This document shows positions 23,601 through 33,472 of a stretch of DNA of 64,000 bases, one piece after another. The notes under the pieces were generated by a model, which worked only from the letters and a program-made list of their open reading frames with translations, had not been told where the DNA came from and did no database searches. Position 1 is the first letter of the stretch. Each line of letters starts with the position of its first letter. Origin of the DNA: Aedes albopictus. Taxonomy: Eukaryota > Arthropoda > Insecta > Diptera > Culicidae. The translations under genes and the position numbers were made by a program. Location: contig NC_085137.1 of NCBI RefSeq assembly GCF_035046485.1, forward strand, positions 445,846,334-445,910,333. Direction: 5' to 3'.

Positions 23601-26600
23601 GCGGCTTCAAATATTGAATTTAGAAGAATGATGCCTTAGAAGAGTTTGTTCTACATACTTAATTCTTTATTTTAAAATTTTCACCTAGATGATTAATCCA
23701 CCTAAAAGTGCTATAGGAATTCCCTTTTCTCAAAAATAAAGATAGAGTATTGGTGTCTTCTACAAAGTTGCAGAAAAAGGTATTATTGGAAAGTTTGCCG
23801 AACAAACTATTACCTTATTTGCTCAACTTTAATAGTTATGTGTCATTGTTTGTGGACGACCCCTTGTAATAGGTCTTCAGATATAACTTTTTCTATGGAT
23901 TTTTAGGATTTTTTGGGTGTTTTACAAAGTTGTTCTTTGTGATGGAATACACCTCCTTCTGCTTTTTTCTTCGTACTGGAATAACCCTCCAAGTGGAACA
24001 GCGACTGCCTCTCAACTTGGGGGTGAAATCCTAAAATGCCATCCTGAAGTATGCTTGGAGAAATTCCTATGATTTTTGCAGAAATTATTGCTAGAATACC
24101 TCACTCAATTACAGTCACTACTTACTTACTACTTTCGGTCCTGGGCACCCACTAGATCCGGCTTATTTTTCTTATTTCTCATTCATTCTCTTCTATAATC
24201 ATGAGAAACAGAGGAATAGAAGTGAGAGCAAGTTCCATCTCTTCCATGATTCTCGTTATCTTGTTTGTTCCTGAAGAACGAGTAAAAAAGGAACATCTGG
24301 CCACGCTAGTGGTTACAACTGTGATTCTTTAAAAATAAATTTCGTTTTGATTCCCTCGGGGATTTACATGACGATTATTTCAGAAATATTCTTACAAATT
24401 TTCCAGCTGGGAAGCAACTTGAAATTCCTTTAGGAATTATTGCTGAGATTTCTCCAGAAGTGATGCTGGAAACATTTCTGGAGAAATTCTAGTTGGAGTT
24501 TCTGCTGGTAGGTACTCTTAGAAAAAAAAAATCTTAAGGAATCCATGAAGAAATCTACAAATAAATCGCAAGCAGAATTTCTATAGAATACTTTGGAGAA
24601 ATCTCTGAAAATTTCTCAATTTTTTTCGCGTTCGTTGATTTTGGCTTATGGATACCACTAAATCAAAAGTTTTCAATTTGTTACACAATATCCTGCCTAA
24701 GCCTTTTGGAAGACTTATAAAGTTCGCAACAAGATAGAGAAATTTATCCAGGATTTGTCCAACGAAGGAAAACAATTTTTCGTCGGTGAGAAGAAAATGT
24801 ATTCCCTTCCTCCCATTCTGCTGCGGATTGGTGTCAACGGCGTCAACGCTACTTTGCGATGGACGCCCGCAGCCCAATAAACGCCATTTCGAGCTTCCAG
24901 AAGCGTTCCCGAATGTGAAGCTTGAAAATGATCTACGGAAGGAATTCATTAGCTGATACGGAAGCGATTTTCGACCAGTTGGGAAGTCCCATGCTTTAGT
25001 TCAAGGATCACAATGTCAATTTTCCGATTGCGACCGGTCGCTACCCCCTACCGAGACGATTAGTAGGTTGGCTCCAGAGACACGTTAGGCCGAGACGGTA
25101 GACCATAACCAATTGAGGGCTGAAAATCTGTTTTGTGCGATGTCAGCGGCAGACGACCTCTCCACGCAGAAACAAGAAACAAAAGGACTTTCCTTCCTAT
25201 CATAGGATTGAGGAAACTGAACAGAATCAAAACTTGAGAAACTGGTGAGTTAGTTCCAATTGATCTATCTAATATTTCTTATAAATCTTATCAATGACAA
25301 ACGCGTTGATAATAAGGTTTGTCCTGTGATTAGTCCTGCTGGGTTAATTGCATATATACATCTATATACATACATCTATGCGACAATGAATTTTTAACAA
25401 ATAATGATTATTATTTTGGTTTCCAGGGTTTCTTCAGGTAAATTTCCATAATAATTATTGACATACATACTTAAACAATTCTATATCCGTATATTTCGCA
25501 TACATTTCTCAACCATATAAAACTAAACAAATCGGAGCGTTTGGTACGGTATGTCCACGCATCCTTCCATCCCTGTAGATTCTAGAATTGCTTCGATTTT
25601 GAAGATTATTTAAAAAAATCTAAACAGTTCTAGCATCATCTTTGCGGTAAACACAACGTAGTAGGCCTGGCCGCTTTGATTCTTGTATCATATTTTTGAT
25701 ATGCTGCAAGCATCAATACTGACAAGAAAAATATATGGGCGTAATCTAACCCAAATATTTTCCAGGATGCTTTCTCGTACTGGCTGCGTTTGTGTTAGAT
25801 TAGATTAGATTAGATTAGATTAGATTAGAATACTTTGGAGAAATCTCTGGAGGAGTCCTTGCAGATGTCACTGAAGAAATATGTATAAAAATATGTTTAA
25901 AAATTGCAAGAGGAATGTCTTCAGAAAAACCTGATGAGCTTCTCTAAGCGATTCCTGCGGGGATTGCTGAAGAAATAGCTTCAAGGGTTCCTTCAGGAAT
26001 TTCTCCGGGATACATTCAGATCTTGCTCTCAAAAATCCTACAAGAATGTCCGCTGGGATTCCTGCAGAAATTCTCATTGCGACATTTGAAGGGATTTCTC
26101 CATGGACTCTCCCAGAAATTGCTCCTGTGCTTCCTTCAGAGGTTTTGACCAAAAATTCTTCCAGCAATTGCTCTTGAGATTCTCCCATAAATTTCTGCAA
26201 GGACTCACACAAGAATTGAGAGGGGTTAGAAGTAAACGGGTGAACGTGACAAAAATATACTTTCGAGTAAATGATATTTGAGTAAATAGAGTTTAACATT
26301 AATTTTTCCTCCCATGAAAAATGTATAAGGTTTCAAAATGGACTCAATTTTCTCCGATTCATTGTAATCTATATATATAAAAATGCAGTGGCATACGTGG
26401 GACCGCGCATAACTTGCGAACGGAAAGTCCGATTTGGGTCGTCTATGTTTTGTTTTGTTAGTTTTCACCCAAGGAAGGTTTATGAGGCAAAAAACATGGG
26501 AAAATTGAAAGTTTTTGAAAACCGGGTTTTCATACATTTTGAACGGGAACTTGGGCTTGACTAGGGACTTGAAACGTCAAAAAACGCAGTAGGCAAGACA

Positions 26601-29600
26601 AAGTTTGCCGGGGACAGCTAGTTCATCGTAAAAATAATCTTGAAAAAGTTCCTAAAAGCTTAAAATTATAAGAAGTTTTTGATTTGTTCAGCTCAAAATC
26701 GACAAAATGGTCACTTACACCCCTTTGCTCCTAGACTCCTCAATTCTTCTTGCATTATCAATAGGAATTTCTTGCTGGGACTCCTGCAGTAATTCCTGCT
26801 GTAATTTATTCATGGATTTCTCCAGAAATAAGTAATTCCTACTGGGAATCCTCTTGAGAATATATTATGATCTACTGCTCGAATTGCTCCAGGACTTCTA
26901 CTGGGGTTTTTCTAGACATTCCAGGTAGGTACCCTCCTGATTTTTTTTCTGGAATTCCAATGCAATATCTGCAGAGAATCCTCCAGTAATTCCTGCAGGA
27001 CTTTTAAGAGCAATATTTATATTTATTGGAGATATTCCATGGAAATCTCAGCAAGAATTCCTTAAGAAATTCCAGAAGGTATTTTTGGAATCCCTGTTGA
27101 TTACTGGATGTATGCAAGAGGAATTCCTATAGGTATCCTTGGAGAAGAATTTCAAGGAGCAATTCCGGAGGGATCTTCAGAGGAATCCCAGCAGTGATCC
27201 CTACAAAAACTGCTGGAAAAATCTTTTGAGAAATCTTTTTAGAATTCCTCCAGGAATGCCTGATGAGATTGCGCTAGAAGTTTCTGCCGGGATTCTTCCC
27301 TCGGCAAGGAATGTCCCTTTAAGAAACATTCTATACAGTTCATTCAAATCCTCCCGGAATATTTCTATGAATTCTTGTTGTGATTCCTTCATGAACTCCT
27401 ACCAGGATTTCTCCAAGCATTTCTGCTGGGATTTCACAAACATTCCCAGCAGATATTTTTGCAGTAAATGCTTTTAAGAATCCTCCAGGAATTGCTGAAT
27501 AATTTCTGTCATTAATGGCTTGAGGAATCCCAGCAAGACTTCCAAGAGGTTTCCCACCACGAATTCCTCGAGAAATCTGAATCAATTTCAACTTAATTTC
27601 TCATAGGATTCTGAAGGAGATTTCCAATAAGGAAACGAAGAGGAAATCCTGAAACAATCCCTACATACATCCTGAGAAGAAGTGCAAGAGAAACTCTGAA
27701 AGATGTTACAGAAAAGAAGTTACAGTTATAGTTGGTGGATGAATCCAATCAATAATAATTCATTAAATCCCAACAAGAATGTCTAGAGGTTAATCCCAGA
27801 AGAACTCTTTGATAAATTCCAAGAGGTATTACTAGAAGAACAACTTGAGGAATTCGTGGTTTTATCCAAGCAGGCATTTTGGGGAAATTTGAAGTGAAAT
27901 TTGTAGAGGAATGTTTTGAAAAAAAAAAACCTGTAAAAATCACAAAAGGAACTTTTGTAGAAATTTCTGTGGACTTGGCATTTTAGAGTTCTTTTTTCGT
28001 AAATGAGGTCCCGAAGAAATTCTTGGAGAAATGCTCAGAAAATTCAAAGAGAAACTTTTGGAGGAATCCAAAAAAAAATGAGAAATCCTCTTGAAATTCC
28101 TCCACAAATTAATAATGGAATTTCACTCGAAATTCTTGCTGAGATTGCCCCAGAGGTTTCTCCAATAATTTTTAAGTTGAGATGCAGGCGCTGTACTGCT
28201 TGGAGCGTTAATCCAGTGCGAAGAAGAAAGCAGAATGAGGTGTATTCCATCACAAAGAACAACTTTGTAGAACACTCGAAAAATCCTAAAAATCCATAGA
28301 AAAAGTTATATCTGAAAACCTATTACAAGGGGTCGTCCACAAACAATGAAACATAACTATTAAAGTTGAGCAAATAAGGTAATAGTTTGTTCGGCAAACT
28401 TTCCAATAATACCTTTTTCTGCAACTTTGTAGAAGACACCAATACTCTATCTTTATTTTTGAGAAAAGGGAATTCCTATAGCACTTTTAGGTGGATTAAT
28501 CATCTAGGTGAGAATTTTAAAATAAAGAATTAAGTATATTGTTACGGCGAGCAGCAGATTGCATTTTCGGACACTGGGTTGTTAGCAGCACCAGACCTGT
28601 AGGTATAGTTTAGCGCAGCTTTAATCTGCAAGAGCATTTATTAAATTTTGAGGTTAGGTTTACATATAATCTCAGACTTACACTTTCAGTGTCTTCACCG
28701 TGTAAATCGCCTAAATCTGCCTAATCGCGTACAAAAACTAGTAGCTGTAATAAGATACATATTTAAATATAATATTCACAAATAATGTTTGTTTAGTTAC
28801 TTATAAATCCATTCACGGTAGTTGATATGACAACTTAGATAAGTCCAGCATTGTAATCTAGTTCTGTAAGATAATCAAATTCACTTCTTTAGCCTAGTAG
28901 TCTAATTTCATATAGTTTTACTTTTCGTTACCTCTCTAGCCATAATTAGAATAACAAATTACTAGTATTAAATAGAGCTATTTAAATATAATAGCTCTAG
29001 TATAGTTTGAGATACACAGATTGCAAGTCACTTTTGGTTTCAATATTTCCTTCCGTTCATTCTACACACAATTCGCTCCTGTCATTCTTTCTCTCATACG
29101 TATGTCACCATGAGCAAGAGAAGGCAGTGCTCCCAGCGGCAACAATATAGAACAAACTCTTCTAAGGCATCATTCTTCTAAATTCAATATTTGAAGCCGC
29201 AAAAAATGATTATGAGTGCGAACCTTAGTATACAGTATGTAGCAGGTTCCTCCGGAGATTATGTCCGGAAACCTGAACGTCCGGAACTGGTTCCGTAGCG
29301 GTGGCATGCCCATAGCACAGAGCGATCATTTTATGACCAAATACATTTTACAATACAAATTTCAGAATGATAATATGTGTGATATTCAATAGAATTGCCG
29401 AAAAATACCCCCGTGGCAAGGCATTTCTCAATACCCAAAAAGGGGGGAGGGTTCAGGGGGGATGCCACACCCAGATATTGGAAGACCAACTAACCGCGTT
29501 CAATTTAAAATTGGTTTCAAATTTTTTGATTGTATGGTCTTTGAGTAGTAGCCGATTGAAAAAAAGTGGTTCGTCTAGGGCTTTTGAGGGTTAAGCTATT

Positions 29601-32600
29601 ACGCATATCCTAGTAGGCTGTGAATAAAAAGTGTTGATTTTCTTAGTTTTACATTTGCATAATGACTAAGTGGCAACCTAGCTCGTGATTTGTCCACGCG
29701 CAAATGTCGAAAAGTATCCGTGGTAGTGTCAAAGTCAAGATTAACAATTTTTGAATTTATTTTTTTATTTTGACATTGCATAATGGTGTAGACATTGGCA
29801 CACAAACAAAAGTTATAATAACTATTGATTCTGGAATTTTGTACGGATCGATAGTTTTTCGGAAATCGAAAAAAACGGAGGTTGCGTTCGGGCAAATTCA
29901 AGACTTTCTTATATGGCGCTACTCGTAGCTCCTGGATGCCATTGGTAATAATGTAAGTTTTTTTCTATGGTCGAAGGATCATAAAGGCCACCGTAATTTT
30001 CCTTTTCGATATGCCTTGCCGTTAAGTCGTTGATTTCGCGTTTCTTTGCCATTTTTCTCATTGAGCGCATATAATTCACCCAAATCTTATTTTTGGTGGC
30101 AGCGATAGCTTTCCTAATCCATGTTAACCTTGGACGACCAGTGGACACCTTCGGGAATAGTTTCCCTTGCTTTTTTTCAACAGTCTTAATGTCTTAGATG
30201 TTTTACGGTTCTCCTGAACACTCCTGAAATGTCTTTTTTAACATTTGCGCGTGGACAAGTCCCGACTATCGCTGCTACCCCTTCATGGTGCAAATTTTAA
30301 ACTTAAGAAATCGGATTTTTTACCCACAACCTACTGTGATATGAGTTAGAGCTTACGTACATGCAATAAAAACCAAGACATTGTGTGTACAGGTGATATG
30401 GGTACTTTATTTGTACGATGGTGCAAACATTATCACGCATACGGTAGCAGCTGCACGAGGAGCCGCTGCGGGTGTAAGTAACATCACAATATCGTATCAT
30501 TCGTATTTACAGTGTATTACACTGAGACATTTGATCATTTTTTTAATTCAACAAATTTCAAATGAGCGGGGTACAAGTTAAAAAGTGTCTTGTTAAAGAG
30601 TGATGAATACGCGGGGTTTGACAGTACATCAAATAGCAGCTTTTTTGATAACTTCTTCTTCTTCTTTATAGCTCGACGTTCGCATTGGAACTTGGCCTGC
30701 CTCTCTTCTACTTAGTGTTCTTTAGAGCACTTCCACAGTTAATAATTGAAGGGTTTTCTTTGCCCGCCATTGCATGAATTTGTATATTGTGAGGCAAGTT
30801 CAATGATACACTATGCTCAGGAAGTCGAGAAAATGTTCCCGACCGGAACGGGAATCAAACCCGCCGTTTCCGGATTAGCGATTCATAGTCTTAACCACTA
30901 GGCCAACTGGAGACCCTTTTTTGATAACACGATGATCGATTCGTAAGAATATAGCCTCAGACCATATTTTAGACAACCGGTAGTGTCCCGAAACTAGTTC
31001 TGGGTGTCCCACTGGAAGTGGTCAAATGTAAAAGTAATTTGTACCCATGCATAAGATAAATCAAATCGTGGTTTGTTTTAGGTATCCTGATGTACGTTAG
31101 CAATGATATTGCCTTTGACTATATTTGGGAGACCCGGTGGTGCTCCGGAAACTGTTCCGGAAAGTAACCAAATGTACCATGCGACACATCACATCACGGC
31201 TTTTTTAATAACCTGAGGAACGGTTAACTAGAAAATAGGCTCATACTACATTAGAGACTACTGGTAGGGTTGCACAACCCACGTTTGATGCTTCGCCGGA
31301 ACTACGAAAGTAAATAAAATCAATGCAAGCGATAAATATGTGTAAGAGAACAAAATCTTGACATATTAAACCCACATACAAACAGACGTCTCACTATACT
31401 CACTACGTTCTTGTTTTTAACGGTCAATAAAATATAACCTAGAATGTGCAAAAAAAAACTTTATCGATGACCGCAAAGTGATCTGAGAATGTGTAAAAAG
31501 TTATATCTCAGCTTGTTAGTATCGTCTTGTTATTGATCAGCTCCCAATGTTAGTGAAGGTACTCAAGCAGTCAACTGAGAAATCTTATATTATTCAGCTC
31601 TATTTTTACGCTGAACACAACGTCGGAGTATGTGCCATCAATAAGTTTTAAGTCAATTCAATGATGGCTTTGATAAAATGCTTGCTTTTCTCAAAAAATA
31701 TCAGGATTCAGGAACATTTTGACTTACGCCGACGGAAAGATCGTGAGAACATATACGACGAGAAAGGCACTATCACCTCTAGGTGGATTAATTTGGGTTT
31801 TCTCCCTTAGGTAGAATATGAATAGGCTCGTGTTCATGATAATGGCACAAATTTCCCAAATGGAAGAGCACGTACCTCTGGAGCACACCAAGTGATACCT
31901 GGTACCCCTGAAGATGACACAATACCCCAGTGTTAAAACGTAAAGCAAATAATAAATCTCGTTTTTCCGCAGTGAAAACTGCGTAGTCGTTTAAATCTTG
32001 TTTTACAATTAATTTAACTACTTAGGAGCTACCCCGTATTCAGCTAAGTGTGCACTCACCATATCACGTGTTGCATCCCGCCTTTCGCCAACGAGACAAA
32101 ACAGTCCACCTTGGACCTCACACGACTGCAACCCCTCCTGATGATGGTATTCGCCAATATCCAACTGTTCCTCATCGCATACAAAAGTCCTCAGTATTTC
32201 CTCGCTGCAGTCGATATCGCAACAGCAGTTAACATCACAAATGTTAATCTAAAACCGGATGAATGTGTAAAAATTGAAATGCTTGTTAATTAAGAGCCCC
32301 CTACCTTTAGATCACATTTGCAATAATATCCCGAGGGAACCTTTTTCGTGAGACGTCCTTCTTTCGGCTGCTCGAATGGTGCAATTTCTGTGGTGGTGCT
32401 AGCTGGCTGAACAGTTGCGGTCGTCGTTGGCGTCGTCGAAGAAGTTGTTGCATTTTCCTCCCCTTTAGTTACCGCAGGCGTGGTTTGAGATGTTGAAGGG
32501 CTCGTGGTTGTACCCTCAACGGTGGTATTCCCAGGTGTTGCGGCGGTTGTTTCATTGTTTTCTTTCTGGTTGATCTTGGACACATCAATTTTAACAAATT

Positions 32601-32685
32601 TCTGCATATGCAGGTCTTGGTCACACGCGGCCAACGTTAATATCAATACAAGAATTTGTACTTTTCTACCGAAGCTCAACGCCAT
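17628..32685 (-). CDS. tctn: Tectonic, ciliary transition-zone protein, four exons
   Basis: Tectonics are secreted or membrane-anchored proteins of the MKS complex at the ciliary transition zone. I place exons at 32685-32305, 32248-32060, 19095-18939 and 18880-17628; all junctions are GT-AG and phases match, giving 659 residues. Residues 1-20 form a signal peptide, 40-100 are Thr/Ser-rich, and the family's cysteine cluster follows (CKCDLK joined to INICDVNCCCDIDC). The large last exon is the conserved tectonic domain, with SECQIMQPVRFLQ and GNLGYLQGKPL, several N-glycosylation sites and a hydrophobic C-terminus (SIWTICMMLGFIQV). The ATG at 32685 lies inside the B9D2 coding region. Intron 2 is 13 kb of transposable elements; an extra phase-neutral exon there cannot be excluded. 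Confidence 0.88.
19236..19570 (+). mobile_element. tRNA-derived SINE
   Basis: A tRNA-like head (ACGGGCTTGGTGGCCTATTGG and B box GGTTCAATCCC, with matching ACGGGC/GCCCGT ends to 19312) is followed by a non-tRNA body. No intact tRNA fold is expected, since the D and anticodon arms are poor. The 3' limit is uncertain. Confidence 0.65.
19811..19968. mobile_element. Small MITE with AACCCCAATT ends
   Basis: The ends read CTAAAACCCCAATTCACGC and, inverted, CTAAGACCCCAATTTACGC. Inside, CCCAAATA-CGCTCCCCCA is repeated. Non-coding. Confidence 0.7.
19995..20555. repeat. Degenerate GGTAGGGTAGA minisatellite
   Basis: About 500 bp of imperfect tandem repeats of AGGGTAGAGGGT, interrupted by a MITE at about 20380-20516. 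The unit is telomere-like only superficially. Low-complexity and non-coding. Confidence 0.85.
20380..20516. mobile_element. MITE inserted in the minisatellite
   Basis: The ends AAGTGCCATTAGA and, inverted, AGGTCCCATTAGA are flanked by TTA on both sides, with GGCAAATATTTG near the left and CCAAATATTTG near the right end. Minisatellite repeats resume on both sides, so the insertion is younger than the array. Confidence 0.7.
20556..20773 (-). mobile_element. tRNA-derived SINE (second type)
   Basis: On the minus strand, GGGCTTTGTGGCCGTGCGGTT (A box, leucine/serine-tRNA-like with a long variable region) and GGGTTCGATTCCCGC (B box) are followed by a unique body ending near the minisatellite. Confidence 0.7.
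20846..22480 (+). repeat. CTTTCTCGTA-headed element with ~145-bp satellite units
   Basis: The head CCTTTCTCGTACACCAAGG and a (TG)n tract (20984-21030) lead into about nine diverged tandem units of about 145 bp. Each carries CATATC-GGAACCGGT, TTCCGG-TGTCCCGCCGGAAGTGG, AAACCCATGCATGCGACATATCAAA and a GATAACCTGATGAACAGTAAGCAGGAAAA block. Similar arrays lie at 30612-31790 (same orientation) and 58370-59820 (opposite). Open frames across the units are not genes. Confidence 0.8.
22553..22912 (-). repeat. Dispersed module, inverted copy of 5996-6345
   Basis: About 350 bp match 5996-6345 in inverse orientation with roughly 85-90 percent identity by eye, including TGTATGGGAG-GATTTGTCGAATC and the AGCTGTCAAAAGGTGATTTC block. 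No ORF. Confidence 0.75.
25660..25831 (+). mobile_element. 3' end of a retroelement with (TTAGA)n tail
   Basis: The blocks GTAGGCCTGGCCGCTT, TGACAAGAAAAAT and CAGGATGCTTTC are followed by seven or so TTAGA pentamers. The same blocks in the same order, with a TCTAG-type tail, lie inverted at 40214-40380, and a weaker match is near 37500-37640. Confidence 0.65.
26368..26621 (+). mobile_element. Non-autonomous Helitron, copy 1
   Basis: It starts TCTATATATATAAAAATG and ends GGGGACAGCTAG, inserted between A and T with no TSD. This is the Helitron hallmark (5' TC, 3' CTAG). A second copy is at 43741-43988. Confidence 0.8.
28540..29144. mobile_element. Solo LTR
   Basis: The 605-bp insertion starts TGTTACGGCG and ends GCGGCAACA, flanked by ATAT at 28536-28539 and 29145-29148. 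It interrupts the right arm of the foldback at a point where the left arm (near 23650) is intact, so the empty site is visible. The 4-bp TSD favours a Gypsy-type source. Confidence 0.88.
29600..30611. other. Intronic stretch without recognised genes
   Basis: AT-rich sequence. A minus-strand frame at 29909-30148 starting GRPRLTWIRKAI vaguely resembles the C-terminus of a LINE protein but is too short to call. At 30418-30460 GATGGTGCAAACATTATCACGCATACGG echoes 23118-23150 in inverse order. Confidence 0.4.
30612..31790 (+). repeat. Second ~145-bp satellite block, split by a SINE
   Basis: The units match those at 21150-22450. The block ends with a diverged module (TCAATTCAATGATGGCTTTGATAAAA to CGAGAAAGGCACTATCACC at about 31655-31780) that also closes the inverse copy at 58390-58530. 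This suggests a defined element with a CTTTCTCGT-type end, not free satellite. Confidence 0.7.
30653..30916 (-). mobile_element. tRNA-derived SINE, Feilai-like, copy 2
   Basis: It has the same body as 8481-8761 with a shorter GAA tail. The perfect 12-bp TSD TTTTTTGATAAC (30641-30652 and 30917-30928) is itself part of the satellite unit, so the SINE inserted into the satellite. Confidence 0.9.
31790..32045. repeat. Dispersed GGCACAAAT-GTGCCTCTGGAGC module
   Basis: GGCACAAATTTCCCAAATGGA followed by ACGTACCTCTGGAGC near 31845-31885 recurs near 48400-48440, 50050-50075 and, inverted, 57375-57420. Nothing else is recognised before tectonic exon 2. Confidence 0.5.
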
Positions 32686-33199
32686 TTTCGGCAAAGTTCT
32701 TAAATATCAGCATCAACTCCAATTCCACACTCCCAGACGACTTCGTAAGCAACTTATACCGCTCAATCCCGGAGAACACAATGTCGCTTTTGGCCACCGT
32801 AAATCCCCCGGTGTGAAACTTCTCCCTAACACTATCGAAAAACCTAGCCGATGAAACTTTCCACGTTGCCACCCGCACCCGTTGCTGTCCCGGTTGGGTG
32901 GGCACGTGCGCGAATCCGTACCCCACGGGCCAATAGTTTCCGAACGAATTCACCGCGAACACTTCGATGTGAATCTTTGGCCAACCCTGGATGCCCCGAC
33001 AGGCCAGATGCAGGTCGATCGGAGTACTAAAATAGGACCTTTGCTCTACACGCGCCGTGCTGGTACAGGTTTGTCCCTCCGAGTGACCCTCGATCACTTT
33101 CCAGCACGAGCCAAACTGGACACTCCACCGGCAGAACAGGTTCGGTTCTTCAAAGTTGGACGCGTGACACAGCTCGCCGAGGATGTGTAGCTCAGCCAT
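32666..33199 (-). CDS. B9D2: B9 domain-containing protein 2
   Basis: B9D2 is a small C2-like (B9 domain) protein of the MKS complex, acting with B9D1, MKS1 and the tectonics at the ciliary transition zone. The frame is a single intact exon of 177 residues, against about 175 in human. It begins MAELHILGELCHASNF and keeps the family's landmarks: LFCRW near residue 21, EGQT near 41, PIDLHLACRGIQGWPK near 59-74, SFGNYWPVGYGF near 84-95, and the C-terminal GSVELELMLIFKNF. The tectonic ATG starts 20 nt before the B9D2 coding end in the +1 frame, and there is no room for a separate polyadenylation signal. X-box-like sites lie upstream. Confidence 0.95.
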   Translation of the reverse strand: MAELHILGELCHASNFEEPNLFCRWSVQFGSCWKVIEGHSEGQTCTSTARVEQRSYFSTPIDLHLACRGIQGWPKIHIEVFAVNSFGNYWPVGYGFAHVPTQPGQQRVRVATWKVSSARFFDSVREKFHTGGFTVAKSDIVFSGIERYKLLTKSSGSVELELMLIFKNFAENGVELR

Positions 33200-33347
33200 C
33201 GAGCAACATTATTGAGGTTGATTAGAGATATTCGAGGAAAGTCCAATTATGAGACGAATAATCGAAATGATATTATTTTATCATTTTGAACCTTTCTATC
33301 AAGGTACAAGCTAGATTATAAGTTTCAACGTAGTGACCAAACATATG

Positions 33348-33361
33348 GTTACTATGGAGAC
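33348..33361. promoter_or_regulatory. RFX X-box upstream of B9D2
   Basis: GTTACTATGGAGAC fits the X-box consensus RYYNYY-N(1-3)-RRNRAC at every position. It lies about 150 bp upstream of the B9D2 start, where functional X-boxes of ciliary genes usually sit. Binding is inferred. Confidence 0.65.
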
Positions 33362-33374
33362 CGCATGCATAGCC

Positions 33375-33389
33375 GTTGCTATTGGCAAT
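33375..33389. promoter_or_regulatory. Second X-box-like site
   Basis: GTTGCTATTGGCAAT matches the X-box consensus except for the last base (T for C), with a 3-bp spacer, 14 bp beyond the first site. Confidence 0.45.
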
Positions 33390-33472
33390 GGATACTCAAC
33401 ACGTGACAGGAAGCATGTGTGCAGCCATGAATGTCATTCATGGACAAAAGGAAATGAAATATAGGGTGCCTG

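Larger units (their letters stand above)
24030..28170. repeat. Degenerate AATTCCT-rich repeat field
   Basis: Most of this interval consists of diverged short words such as GGAATTCCT, TTCTCCAGAAATT and their complements, similar to 42180-43600 and 61490-63180. The stretch 24560-25640 is less repetitive and holds no recognisable gene. Short open frames here are by-products of the repeat. Confidence 0.6.
23211..29590. mobile_element. 6.4-kb TTAA-flanked foldback element
   Basis: The ends CCCTTAAAAGCCCTAGACG and, inverted, CCCTCAAAAGCCCTAGACG are flanked by TTAA at 23207-23210 and 29591-29594, a piggyBac-type target. The arms are about 810 bp each (23211 to about 24020, and about 28172-29590 minus a solo LTR) and nearly identical. 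The interior is non-coding short repeats plus a LINE tail and a Helitron. No transposase is seen. Confidence 0.85.
19096..32059 (-). other. Giant tectonic intron, filled with transposable elements
   Basis: The donor is ATG|GTGAGT at 32060/32059 and the acceptor TTTCTGTTACAG at 19096. Exons on both sides are in phase 0. The 12,964 bp hold SINEs, a minisatellite, two satellite blocks, a 6.4-kb foldback, a Helitron and a solo LTR; intron 1 of the same gene is only 56 bp. Confidence 0.8.
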
